In this document: positions 52,701-60,560 of the stretch, in pieces | Layout of the letters: each line of letters opens with the position of its first letter | Position numbering within the stretch: position 1 is the stretch's first letter | NCBI RefSeq assembly: GCF_030929605.1 | Contig: NZ_JAVFVS010000008.1 | Location: 62,001 to 126,000 of the forward strand | Source: Flavobacterium sp. LHD-80 | GTDB lineage: Bacteria > Bacteroidota > Bacteroidia > Flavobacteriales > Flavobacteriaceae | Direction: 5' to 3' | Length of the DNA stretch: 64,000 bases | Position numbers and translations under genes: made by a program | The notes under the pieces: model-generated | Told to the model about the DNA's origin: nothing | The model's database searches: none | What the model saw: the letters and a program-made list of their open reading frames with translations, nothing else

Positions 52701-53135
52701 TTTTCGGCAGAGCAGATTAATGAGCTGGACAAGCAGGGCACACTGGATATTGTTATTTCTGGAAATAATGTAACTTTATCACTAGAAGACGTCGAAATAA
52801 CATCTCAGGATATTGAAGGTTGGCTGGTTGCAAATTCAAACGGAATTACAGTTGCGCTTGACATTACAATTTCTGAGGAATTAAAAAATGAAGGTATCGC
52901 GAGAGAATTGGTGAACAGAATTCAGAATATCCGTAAAGATTCTGGATTTGAAGTTACTGATAAGATTAAGGTACAGATAAAGAAGGACGGCATTTTAGAA
53001 GATGCAGTTTTGAAAAACTTAGACTATATTAAGTCTGAGACACTTACGGATGATTTGGTTTTTGTGGATGCTTTAGAAAACGGCACAGAAATTGAGTTTG
53101 ATGATATTAAAACAATGATATTAATTTCAAAATAA
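49734..53135 (+). CDS. ileS: Isoleucyl-tRNA synthetase, eukaryote-like IleS with GIHH signature
   Basis: 1133 residues, the long IleS2-like type. The class I signature, normally HxGH, reads GIHH at 57-60 (ANGLPGIHHVMARAIKD): the first and third positions are swapped. KMSKS is intact at 682-686. The editing (CP1) domain follows with HTAPTFGADD; WDTHGLPVEL and RYWGIPLPIW are typical. GxHH variants of IleS2 have been described as highly resistant to mupirocin, so that phenotype is predicted. A weak -7-like TACTTTCG lies at 49702. Followed by a DksA-like gene and lspA, a conserved order in Bacteroidota. Confidence 0.95.
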   Translation: MSTKFTEYKGLDLPTVASEVLDFWKKENIFEKSVTTREGAEPFVFFEGPPSANGLPGIHHVMARAIKDIFCRYKTQKGFQVKRKAGWDTHGLPVELGTEKELGITKEDIGKTISIEEYNEACKKTVMRYTDVWNDLTEKMGYWVDMEDPYVTYKPKYMESVWWLLKQIYDKGLLYKGYTIQPYSPKAGTGLSSHEVNQPGAYRDVTDTTIVAQFKTLPETLPSFLQGFGDIHILAWTTTPWTLPSNTALTVGPKIDYVLVKTFNQYTFEPINVVLAKNLVGKQFGKGFFLSEDDADFDNVKNGDKKLPYKILTEAKGKDLVEIRYEQLLPYVLPYQNAENAFRVIAGDFVTTEDGTGVVHTAPTFGADDAKVAKEAKPEVPPMLVLDEEGNAVPLVDLQGKFTSHVGELAGKYVKNEYYDAGQAPEKSVDVEIAIRLKEENKAFKVEKYVHSYPHSWRTDEPLLYYPLDSWFIKVTDVKDRMFDLNETINWKPKSTGEGRFGNWLKNANDWNLSRSRYWGIPLPIWRTEDKKEEVLIGSVEELYNAIEKSIEAGFQKENPFKGFEIGNMSESNYDLIDLHKNVVDQITLVSASGQPMKRESDLIDVWFDSGAMPYAQWHYPFENQDKIDGNKDFPANFIAEGVDQTRGWFYTLHAIGTLVFDKVAYKNVVSNGLVLDKNGIKMSKSKGNTIDPFKTIEEYGPDATRWYMIMNANPWDNLKFDLEGIAEVRRKFFGTLYNTYSFFSLYANIDGFKYAEAEIPLNERPEIDQWIISELNTLVKFVDECYEDYEPTKATRAISEFVQENLSNWYVRLCRRRFWKGEYAKDKIAAYQTLYTCLLTISKLSAPVAPFFMDKLYRDLTASTGTEDFASVHLAEFPKFVENFVNKTLESKMQKAQTISSLVLSLRKKEMIKVRQPLQKVMIPVLDENQRAEIEAISDLVKAEVNVKEIELLDDASGILVKQIKPNFKALGPRFGKDMGLISKEIQAFSAEQINELDKQGTLDIVISGNNVTLSLEDVEITSQDIEGWLVANSNGITVALDITISEELKNEGIARELVNRIQNIRKDSGFEVTDKIKVQIKKDGILEDAVLKNLDYIKSETLTDDLVFVDALENGTEIEFDDIKTMILISK

Positions 53136-53141
53136 TATAAA

Positions 53142-53522
53142 ATGATAGATGAAATTACAAGATACTCTGACGCAGATTTAGCAGAGTTCAAAGAAATAAT
53201 CCAAGCAAAAATTAAAAAAGCACAGGAAGATCTTGATTTGATCAAAAGTGCTTATATGAACGATTTGAATAACGGAACAGACGATACTTCTCCAACTTTT
53301 AAAGCTTTTGAAGAAGGAAGTGAAACAATGTCTAAAGAAGCAAACTCTCAGTTGGCTATCAGGCAAGAAAAGTTTATTCGCGATTTAAAAAACGCGCTTT
53401 TCCGTGTTGAAAACAAAACATATGGTATTTGCAAAGTAACAGGTAAATTAATCAGCAAAGAAAGGCTTAAAATTGTTCCTCATGCTACAATGAGTATCGA
53501 AGCTAAAAACTTGCAGAGATAA
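53142..53522 (+). CDS. DksA/TraR-like protein with degenerate zinc finger
   Basis: 126 residues. Coiled-coil N-terminal part (about 5-90) and a C-terminal TraR/DksA finger region (YGICKVTGKLISKERLKIVPHATMSIEAK, 94-122). Of the four zinc cysteines only C97 remains; the others align to T100, S118 and A121, so it probably does not bind zinc. DksA-type proteins enter the RNA polymerase secondary channel and adjust initiation with ppGpp. Starts 6 bases after ileS and so is cotranscribed; a strong terminator follows. Confidence 0.85.
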   Translation: MIDEITRYSDADLAEFKEIIQAKIKKAQEDLDLIKSAYMNDLNNGTDDTSPTFKAFEEGSETMSKEANSQLAIRQEKFIRDLKNALFRVENKTYGICKVTGKLISKERLKIVPHATMSIEAKNLQR

Positions 53523-53537
53523 TGATATAATTATCAT

Positions 53538-53569
53538 AAAAAAAGCGCTCCATTTTGGGGCGCTTTTTT
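53538..53569 (+). terminator. Terminator of ileS-dksA-like operon
   Basis: AAAAGCGCtCC and GGgGCGCTTTT form the stem, followed by a T-run. Confidence 0.8.
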
Positions 53570-53716
53570 CTTTAATACGACTCTCCACGTTTTAATTTCG
53601 GTAAATTATATTGCGAAAAAGAATTTCCGACACAGACAATAAGCGAATCAGTTCGATTTCGATTTATTACGAAACAATTAACGTTACTTAAAAAGCGCTT
53701 TTTTGATTTAATTAGT

Positions 53717-53724
53717 TATTTTTG
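53717..53724 (+). promoter_or_regulatory. -7 element of lspA
   Basis: TATTTTTG matches the consensus, 20 bases before the lspA ATG. The terminator upstream means lspA needs its own promoter. No well-spaced TTG. Confidence 0.45.
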
Positions 53725-53743
53725 CGCATCAAAATTTTATAAA

Positions 53744-54343
53744 ATGTCATTACGAAAAGCGTATTTCCTTATATTTTTAGTTTTAATTGTCGATCAGCTG
53801 TCAAAAATTTATGTAAAAACAAATTTTATTCTTGGTGAAGAAGTGGTTCTTTTTGATTGGTTTCGAATTCATTTTATTGAAAATGAAGGTATGGCTTGGG
53901 GAACTAAGATTCCTGGAGAATATGGAAAATTAATTTTGACAGTTTTTAGAATCTTCGCAGTGTTCGGAATCGGATGGTGGCTTGCAGATGCCATTAAAAA
54001 ACGTCATTCTACTTATTTAGTAGTGGCGATTGCTTTAATTTTTGCTGGTGCTGCCGGTAATATTATCGATTCTGTTTTTTACGGAGTAATATTTGACGGT
54101 AGTGAGCATAACATTTCAACGCTTTTTTCTCCTAATCCTTACGGAACTTGGTTTCATGGTTTAGTAGTTGATATGTTTTATTTTCCTATCTGGGAAGGAA
54201 ATTTGCCAACATGGCTTCCGTTAGTTGGAGGGAAACATTTTGCTTTTTTCAACGCAATCTTCAATGTTGCCGATGTTGCAATCTCGACAGGTGTTGGTAT
54301 TTTATTAGTTTTTAATAAAAGAGCTTTCCCAAAACACGCATAA
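53744..54343 (+). CDS. lspA: Signal peptidase II (lipoprotein)
   Basis: 199 residues, inner-membrane aspartyl protease that removes signal peptides from lipidated prolipoproteins. Four helices (about 6-24, 63-82, 91-112, 168-190). Catalytic aspartates D109 (GNIIDSVFYG) and D177 (FNVADVAIS); D18 and D143 (VVDMF) are also conserved. A family-typical insertion (about 115-165) is longer than in E. coli, as in other Bacteroidota. It serves the many lipoproteins seen here. Confidence 0.95.
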   Translation: MSLRKAYFLIFLVLIVDQLSKIYVKTNFILGEEVVLFDWFRIHFIENEGMAWGTKIPGEYGKLILTVFRIFAVFGIGWWLADAIKKRHSTYLVVAIALIFAGAAGNIIDSVFYGVIFDGSEHNISTLFSPNPYGTWFHGLVVDMFYFPIWEGNLPTWLPLVGGKHFAFFNAIFNVADVAISTGVGILLVFNKRAFPKHA

Positions 54344-54366
54344 ATTATTTTAAAATTCAAAAAATA

Positions 54367-54425
54367 AATTCCAAATTCCAATATTTGAAAGTGTTCATTG
54401 CGCACAGATATTGGAATTTGGAATT
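54367..54425. terminator. Terminator-like hairpin with perfect 18-bp arms
   Basis: AATTCCAAATTCCAATAT (54367-54384) and its exact reverse complement (54408-54425) surround a 23-base loop, followed by a T-run. Third member of the ATTCCAAATTCC hairpin family in this window; likely ends lspA transcripts. Confidence 0.7.
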
Positions 54426-54484
54426 TTTCATTATTGGGATTTAAATATTTATTGTGTTATTTTTACAGTACAAAAAATCAAATT

Positions 54485-57400
54485 ATGCAAAGTCCGTCTT
54501 TCTCAATTTATGATGCTTCTGCAGGCTCAGGAAAGACGTATACATTGGTTAAAGAATATCTGAAAATTATTCTCTCTTCACCTAAAAATGATGCTTACCG
54601 AAATATTCTAGCAATAACGTTCACCAACAAAGCGGTTCATGAAATGAAAAGCCGAATTGTTGGGAGTCTTTCTGAATTTGCAAAAGAACAGCCTTCTGCA
54701 AAAGCAGTTGATTTGATGGAAGATTTGTCTCGCGACACAGGACTTTCGATTATTAAAATCAAAACTAAATCTCAGAATATCATAAAGCATTTAATTCATA
54801 ATTATGCTGCTTTTGATATTTCCACAATTGATAAATTTACTCATAAAGTAATCCGTGCTTTTGCACACGATTTAAATCTTCCGATGACTTTTGAAGTTAC
54901 TTTGGACACGGAAAATTTATTGATCGAAGCTGTTGATGCTATAATTGCGCAAGCAGGTCAAGATGAAACGCTGACCAATTTGTTGATTGATTTCACAATG
55001 GAAAAAACCGACGATGATAAAAGTTGGGATGTTTCTCGTGAGATTTTAGAAACTGGAAGATTGGTTTTGAACGAAAATAATCGAAATGAGATTTTACATT
55101 TTCATGATAAATCAATCGAAGAATTTATTGAGATTAAAAAGAAAATGCTTGCGCTTTGTAAAGATTTGGAAGCTGAAAATGAATCTTGGGCAACAGATGC
55201 GCTTTCATTAATTGATAAAAACGGAATTGATTTGAAATCATTTTCGCGAGGTACTTTTCCGAATCACTTAGAAAGTATCCGTGATGGAAAATTCAATCCC
55301 AGAAATAAAACATTTCATGAGTTTGATGATATAGCAATTAATAAAACAGCCAAAGACAAAGCATTAATTGAAAACATTATTCCAGAACTGCTTCAAGTTT
55401 TAGATAAGATTTATAAAAACTTCGAAAAAAGAGATTTTTATAAAGCTTTCCTGAAAAATATAACACCACTTTCTTTATTGAATACGGTGAGTAATGAATT
55501 GGCAAAAATTCAGTCCGAACAAAATATTCTTTCTATTTCAGAATTTAATGCTATTATTCATCGCGAAATTCAAAATCAGCCTGCGCCTTTTATTTATGAG
55601 CGTTTAGGCGAGCGATATCGTCATTTTTTTATTGATGAATTTCAGGATACTTCTGAGATGCAATGGCAAAATCTAATTCCTTTAATTGATAATTCGCTTT
55701 CCGGTCTAGATGATTTTGGGAATAAAGGAACTTTAATGATTGTGGGGGATCCAAAACAATCTATTTATCGCTGGCGTGGAGGAAAAGCGGAGCAATTTAT
55801 TGAATTAAGTAAAGATGTAAATCCGTTTAATAATCCAGATAAACAGATAAAACATCTAGATACAAATTACAGAAGTTACAGTGAAGTAATTGATTTTAAT
55901 AATTCGTTTTTTAAACTAATTTCTTCGGAATTTTCAAATGTAGATTATAAAGATTTATATGAAAATCATAGTTTTCAAAATGCAAATTCTAAAAAAGGCG
56001 GTTATGTGAATATTTCGTTTCTTCCAATTGTTGAAAAAAACGATGCTGTCGATGAAGAGGAAGTTGTTGAAAAATCGGATTTATATGTTTTGGCTACTTT
56101 AAATACCATTTTAAAAGTTCTTAAAGATGGTTTTCAGTATAAAGATATTGTGATTTTGACCCGAAAAAGAGGTCAGGGAATTGCAATTGCAAATTATTTG
56201 ACTGAGCAAGGTATTCCGCTTTTGTCGTCAGAAACTTTGATGATACAAAATGCGACAGAAGTGCGTTTGATTATTCATCTTCTAAAATATTTAAATAATA
56301 GCGCCGATCTAGAATCCAAAGCTAATTTTCTTCATTTTTTGGCTGAAAATGTAAATTCACAAATGCCAATTCATGATTTTATTGCCGAAGGAATGTTAAG
56401 AAAAATAGAAGCTGATTTTGAAAAATGGCTTTTAACTTTCGATGTTTCATTGTCTTTTGAAGATGTTAGAAAAAAATCATTGTATGAAGCTGTAGAAATT
56501 ATTATTGCGAAGTTTATTCTTCCGTCAGAAGGTAATGCATATGTGCAGTTTTTCTTGGATATAGTTCTTGAAAGAGATGTGAGAAATCAAGCCGGAATAG
56601 CTGATTTTTTGAATTATTGGGACAAAAACGCTGAAAAGTTTAGTATTCCGTCTCCAGAAGGAAATAATGCAGTTCGAGTTATGACGATTCACAAGTCTAA
56701 GGGCTTGGAATTTCCGGTGGTAATCATGCCTTTTGCTGAAGAAGATTATAATCGAAAACCAAAAGATAAATTATGGCTCGACACAACCGATTCTGATTTA
56801 AATATTCCAAAAGCTTTAATAGATAACAGTAGTGCGGTTGAAGGTTTTGGTGAAAATGCTTCAGCAGTTTTTAATCTGAAAAAGCAAGAAGAACTGCTGG
56901 ATAATATTAATGTTCTATATGTTGCTCTAACTCGTGCAGAAGAGCAGTTGTATGTCATTTCGCAATCATTAAAAGAGAGAAAAGATGGTGAATTTCCTAG
57001 CAATATGGCTTCTTTTTTTATCAAATATTTGATTCATCTTGGAATTTACGATTCCGAAAAATTAGAATATGAATTTGGAAACCGAGTTAAATTGTCTCCT
57101 TCAATTGAAGTGATTAATTCGGTAAAAGAAATTCCAGTAGTAAAAGAAGTTCTGAATCCTAAAAACATAAAAATCGCCCAAAGAGAAGCATTGATGTGGG
57201 GTACACATCAACAGGAAGCAATATCTTATGGGAATGTGGTTCATGAGATTTTGGCTTTTGTTAAAGATAAATCAGATGTTGATTTGGCAGTTACAAAAGC
57301 AATGGAAGATGGGCTGATCAAGGCTGATCAAGCAGATCAGGTTTTAAAAACACTTCAGCATATTGTGAGTCATCCAGAAATCAGTATTTGTTTCGATGGA

Positions 57401-57643
57401 AACAACAAGATTTTGAATGAGCAGACGATAGTTCAAAAAGAAGGAAAAATCCTTAAACCAGATAGAATTGTGTTGACAGAAGATAAAAAAGCATATTTAC
57501 TAGATTATAAAACTGGAGCAATAAATTCAAAATACAAACAGCAAATTCAGGAATATCAAGATGCTATTGAAGATTTAGGATACAAAGTGTTAAAAAAGGC
57601 TTTGGTGTATATAGGAACCGAAATCGATGTAGTAAATTTGTGA
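54485..57643 (+). CDS. AddA-like UvrD helicase with C-terminal nuclease domain
   Basis: 1052 residues from the ATG at 54485; an in-frame start at 54398 would lie inside the hairpin repeat. Superfamily 1 helicase: Walker A ASAGSGKT (11-18), GxxFTNKA motif Ia (ILAITFTNKAVHEMK), Walker B HFFIDEFQDTSEMQW, GDPKQSIYRWRGG, TIHKSKGLEFPVV and YVALTRAEEQLYV. The C-terminal segment VVHEILAF ... KAYLLDYKTGAINSKYKQQIQEY is a RecB/PD-(D/E)xK nuclease core. Works in double-strand break end processing with an AddB-like partner, here probably the gene at 60561. Confidence 0.9.
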   Translation: MQSPSFSIYDASAGSGKTYTLVKEYLKIILSSPKNDAYRNILAITFTNKAVHEMKSRIVGSLSEFAKEQPSAKAVDLMEDLSRDTGLSIIKIKTKSQNIIKHLIHNYAAFDISTIDKFTHKVIRAFAHDLNLPMTFEVTLDTENLLIEAVDAIIAQAGQDETLTNLLIDFTMEKTDDDKSWDVSREILETGRLVLNENNRNEILHFHDKSIEEFIEIKKKMLALCKDLEAENESWATDALSLIDKNGIDLKSFSRGTFPNHLESIRDGKFNPRNKTFHEFDDIAINKTAKDKALIENIIPELLQVLDKIYKNFEKRDFYKAFLKNITPLSLLNTVSNELAKIQSEQNILSISEFNAIIHREIQNQPAPFIYERLGERYRHFFIDEFQDTSEMQWQNLIPLIDNSLSGLDDFGNKGTLMIVGDPKQSIYRWRGGKAEQFIELSKDVNPFNNPDKQIKHLDTNYRSYSEVIDFNNSFFKLISSEFSNVDYKDLYENHSFQNANSKKGGYVNISFLPIVEKNDAVDEEEVVEKSDLYVLATLNTILKVLKDGFQYKDIVILTRKRGQGIAIANYLTEQGIPLLSSETLMIQNATEVRLIIHLLKYLNNSADLESKANFLHFLAENVNSQMPIHDFIAEGMLRKIEADFEKWLLTFDVSLSFEDVRKKSLYEAVEIIIAKFILPSEGNAYVQFFLDIVLERDVRNQAGIADFLNYWDKNAEKFSIPSPEGNNAVRVMTIHKSKGLEFPVVIMPFAEEDYNRKPKDKLWLDTTDSDLNIPKALIDNSSAVEGFGENASAVFNLKKQEELLDNINVLYVALTRAEEQLYVISQSLKERKDGEFPSNMASFFIKYLIHLGIYDSEKLEYEFGNRVKLSPSIEVINSVKEIPVVKEVLNPKNIKIAQREALMWGTHQQEAISYGNVVHEILAFVKDKSDVDLAVTKAMEDGLIKADQADQVLKTLQHIVSHPEISICFDGNNKILNEQTIVQKEGKILKPDRIVLTEDKKAYLLDYKTGAINSKYKQQIQEYQDAIEDLGYKVLKKALVYIGTEIDVVNL

Positions 57644-57723
57644 AAAAATTAATCAGATGTTAAAGAAAAAAGGGCTTGTTTTTGTTGTAAGCTGTTAATT
57701 TTTAACGTTTTAAATATAAGGAA

Positions 57724-58917
57724 ATGTACGGTAAAATTAAAGAACATCTGCAAACTGAATTGCAGACAATTGAAGAAAACGGAATTTTTAAAAAAGAGCG
57801 TATCATAACTTCAGCTCAAGGTGCTGAAATTCAAATTTCAACAGGAGAGACTGTTTTGAATTTTTGCGCAAACAACTATTTAGGGCTTTCTTCGCATCCA
57901 GAAGTAGTTCAGGCGGCAAAAGATGCTATGGATACACACGGTTTTGGAATGTCGTCAGTTCGTTTTATTTGCGGAACTCAGGATATTCACAAAACATTAG
58001 AAAAAAAGATCGCTGATTTTTACGGAACAGAAGATACTATATTGTATGCTGCAGCTTTTGATGCAAATGGTGGTGTTTTCGAGCCTTTGTTGGGAGAAAA
58101 TGATGCTATTATTTCAGATAGTTTAAATCATGCTTCTATTATCGATGGCGTTCGTTTGTGTAAAGCGGCTCGTTATCGTTATGAAAACAGCAATATGGAA
58201 GATTTGGAACAACAATTAATCAAAGCAAATGAAGCTGGAGCTCGTTTCAAATTAATTGTTACAGATGGTGTTTTCTCTATGGATGGTTTAGTTGCCCCGT
58301 TAGATAAAATTTGTGATTTAGCAGATAAATATGATGCAATGGTAATGGTTGATGAATGTCATGCTGCAGGTTTTATTGGTGCGACGGGAAAAGGAACTCT
58401 TGAAGCAAAAGGAGTAATGGGTCGTGTTGATATTATCACGGGTACATTAGGAAAAGCTTTGGGTGGTGCAATGGGAGGTTATACAACTGCCAAAAAAGAA
58501 ATAATCGAGATATTGCGTCAGCGTTCAAGACCTTATTTGTTTTCTAACTCGTTAGCACCTGCAATTGTTGGCGCTTCTATCAAAGTTTTCGAATTGCTAG
58601 AAAAAGATACAACACTTAGAGATAAATTAGAGTGGAATACTAATTATTTCAAAGAAGGAATGAAAAAAGCCGGTTTTGATATTATCGATGGTGATTCTGC
58701 AATTGTGCCGGTGATGCTTTATGATGCAAAATTATCACAAACTATGGCAAATGAGTTATTAAAAGAGGGTATATATGTAATCGGTTTCTTTTTCCCTGTG
58801 GTTCCAAAAGATAAAGCTAGAATACGCGTACAGCTATCTGCGGCTCATACTAAAGCGCATTTAGACAAGGCGATCGAAGCCTTTACATTAACAGGTAAAA
58901 TGTTAAAAGTTATATAA
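57724..58917 (+). CDS. kbl: Glycine C-acetyltransferase (2-amino-3-ketobutyrate CoA ligase)
   Basis: 397 residues (E. coli 398). PLP enzyme that makes glycine and acetyl-CoA from 2-amino-3-oxobutyrate in threonine breakdown. PLP lysine K244 ([17 protein letters not shown]), same number as in E. coli Kbl; [33 protein letters not shown], and [12 protein letters not shown] are alpha-oxoamine synthase motifs. The threonine dehydrogenase partner tdh is not next to it. Sits between the AddA-like gene and the OmpA gene. Confidence 0.94.
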   Translation: MYGKIKEHLQTELQTIEENGIFKKERIITSAQGAEIQISTGETVLNFCANNYLGLSSHPEVVQAAKDAMDTHGFGMSSVRFICGTQDIHKTLEKKIADFYGTEDTILYAAAFDANGGVFEPLLGENDAIISDSLNHASIIDGVRLCKAARYRYENSNMEDLEQQLIKANEAGARFKLIVTDGVFSMDGLVAPLDKICDLADKYDAMVMVDECHAAGFIGATGKGTLEAKGVMGRVDIITGTLGKALGGAMGGYTTAKKEIIEILRQRSRPYLFSNSLAPAIVGASIKVFELLEKDTTLRDKLEWNTNYFKEGMKKAGFDIIDGDSAIVPVMLYDAKLSQTMANELLKEGIYVIGFFFPVVPKDKARIRVQLSAAHTKAHLDKAIEAFTLTGKMLKVI

Positions 58918-58963
58918 TTACCACATTCAGTGAATTTTTGTAGGTTTTTTTTAACATTTCATT

Positions 58964-58993
58964 TTGTATTTAAAAAATTTGGTGTTACTTTTG
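58964..58993 (+). promoter_or_regulatory. Promoter of the OmpA/P60-like gene
   Basis: TTG (58964-58966), 19-base spacer, TACTTTTG (58986-58993): an exact consensus match. Start near 59000, leader about 31 bases. A strong promoter would fit an abundant porin-like protein. Confidence 0.7.
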
Positions 58994-59030
58994 CTTGTAA
59001 TTAACTAAATTGTAATTAAAAAAATTAAGT

Positions 59031-60497
59031 ATGAAACATCTTAACAAACTTTTAGTTGCTGTGATGATGGTGATGGGTTTAAGTTCTCACGCACAAGACA
59101 GTAACAATCCATGGGCTATCTCATTTGGAGTTAATGCCGTTGACACTAGAACAAGTTCTGGTTCAGGGAGTGGTTTCTTTGATCAACACTTCTCGCAGCC
59201 ATTCGCTGTAAAAGACAACTGGAATATTTTACCTTCTTTATCTTACATTGGTGTGTCTAGATATGTTGGTAGTGGTTTCTCTGTTGGTTTACAAGGTTCT
59301 GTAAACAAAATTGATAAATTTGTAGTTTTTAATCAGCCAAGTTACGGACCTGTAGACGGAAGAGGTAATAGTGTTTACAATCCTGGAGACTTAATGTACT
59401 ACGGAATTGATGCTACTATTAAATACAGCTTCCAAGAATTAATCAAATCTAAAGTGATTGATCCTTCGTTATCTGTTGGTGGTGGTTATACTTTCTTCGG
59501 AGATAGCAGCTACGGAACTGTTAACCCAGGTGCTGGTTTAACTTTCTGGTTTACTGATGCTATTGGTCTTGAATTAGCTACAAAATACAAATGGGCTGTT
59601 AGTGGAGATAGAGTAGATGCTTCTGGTACTCCAGATGCTGTTTCTCACTTCCAACATACAGCTGGTCTTATCTTCAAATTCGGAGGTAAAGATACTGACG
59701 GAGACGGAATCTATGATAAAGATGACGCTTGTCCAGATGTTGCTGGTTTAAAACAATTCAACGGATGTCCTGATACTGACGGTGACGGAATCGTTGATGC
59801 TTCTGATGCTTGTCCAGATGTATTTGGTTTAGCTGCATTAAACGGATGTCCTGATACAGACGGAGACGGAATTGCTGATAAAGATGATGCTTGTCCAGAT
59901 GTTGCTGGTTTAGCTGCTTTAAAAGGTTGTCCTGATACTGACGGTGACGGAATCGCTGATAAAGATGATAAATGTCCTACAGTTGCTGGTCCAAAAGAAA
60001 ACGGTGGTTGTCCTTTCTTAGACGCTGACAAAGATGGTGTTGCTGATAAAGATGACGATTGTCCTACAGTATTCGGTCCTGCTAGTAACAGAGGTTGTCC
60101 AGAAGTTACTTCTGAGGCTTTAGAAGATCTTAAAGTTCAAGCAAGAGCGGTTTACTTCAACTCAGGTAAAGCTACTTTCAAAACAGGAGATAAAGAAACT
60201 CCAGCTAGATTAGATGCAATTAAAGAAATCCTTAAAAACTATCCAAACGCGAAATTCTCTATTGAAGGACACACAGATAGTACAGGTTCTGCTAAAATCA
60301 ACCAAAAACTTTCTGAGGACAGAGCTAAAGCTGTATTAGATGCATTAGTTCAAAGAGGTGTTAATCCAGAAAACTTAGAGTCTAAAGGATTTGGATCTTC
60401 TCAGCCAGTTGCAAGCAACAAAACTGCTGCAGGTAAAGCACAAAACAGAAGAACTGAAATCAGACACATTGGTTCTAAATACCAAGGTAAACTATAA
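59031..60497 (+). CDS. ompA: OmpA-family outer-membrane protein with TSP3 repeats (P60-like)
   Basis: 488 residues. Signal peptide 1-21; beta-barrel about 25-220; four to five thrombospondin type 3 calcium-binding repeats about 222-355 ([19 protein letters not shown] type); OmpA peptidoglycan-binding domain about 368-485 ([40 protein letters not shown]). This layout matches the P60 antigen of F. psychrophilum. Links the outer membrane to the wall. Codon choice looks more uniform (AAA, GGA/GGT, TCT) than in neighbours, fitting high expression. Confidence 0.92.
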   Translation: MKHLNKLLVAVMMVMGLSSHAQDSNNPWAISFGVNAVDTRTSSGSGSGFFDQHFSQPFAVKDNWNILPSLSYIGVSRYVGSGFSVGLQGSVNKIDKFVVFNQPSYGPVDGRGNSVYNPGDLMYYGIDATIKYSFQELIKSKVIDPSLSVGGGYTFFGDSSYGTVNPGAGLTFWFTDAIGLELATKYKWAVSGDRVDASGTPDAVSHFQHTAGLIFKFGGKDTDGDGIYDKDDACPDVAGLKQFNGCPDTDGDGIVDASDACPDVFGLAALNGCPDTDGDGIADKDDACPDVAGLAALKGCPDTDGDGIADKDDKCPTVAGPKENGGCPFLDADKDGVADKDDDCPTVFGPASNRGCPEVTSEALEDLKVQARAVYFNSGKATFKTGDKETPARLDAIKEILKNYPNAKFSIEGHTDSTGSAKINQKLSEDRAKAVLDALVQRGVNPENLESKGFGSSQPVASNKTAAGKAQNRRTEIRHIGSKYQGKL

Positions 60498-60519
60498 TTT
60501 ACTTTGTAAATAATACTTA

Positions 60520-60549
60520 AAAGCCATTCTTAATTGAATGGCTTTTTTT
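60520..60549 (+). terminator. Terminator of ompA
   Basis: AAAAGCCATTC and GAATGGCTTTT with a TTAATT loop and a T-run; the ompA unit is thus a single gene. Confidence 0.8.
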
Positions 60550-60560
60550 ATTTTTATAAA

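Noticed and set aside
54398..54484. Upstream start giving 29 extra residues on the AddA-like protein
   Set aside because: The extra codons lie in the hairpin repeat after lspA; the P-loop region begins normally at the ATG at 54485.
59700..60100. Tandem repeats of about 90 bases resembling a repeat array
   Set aside because: They are in frame in the OmpA gene and encode TSP3 calcium-binding repeats; not a CRISPR or non-coding array.
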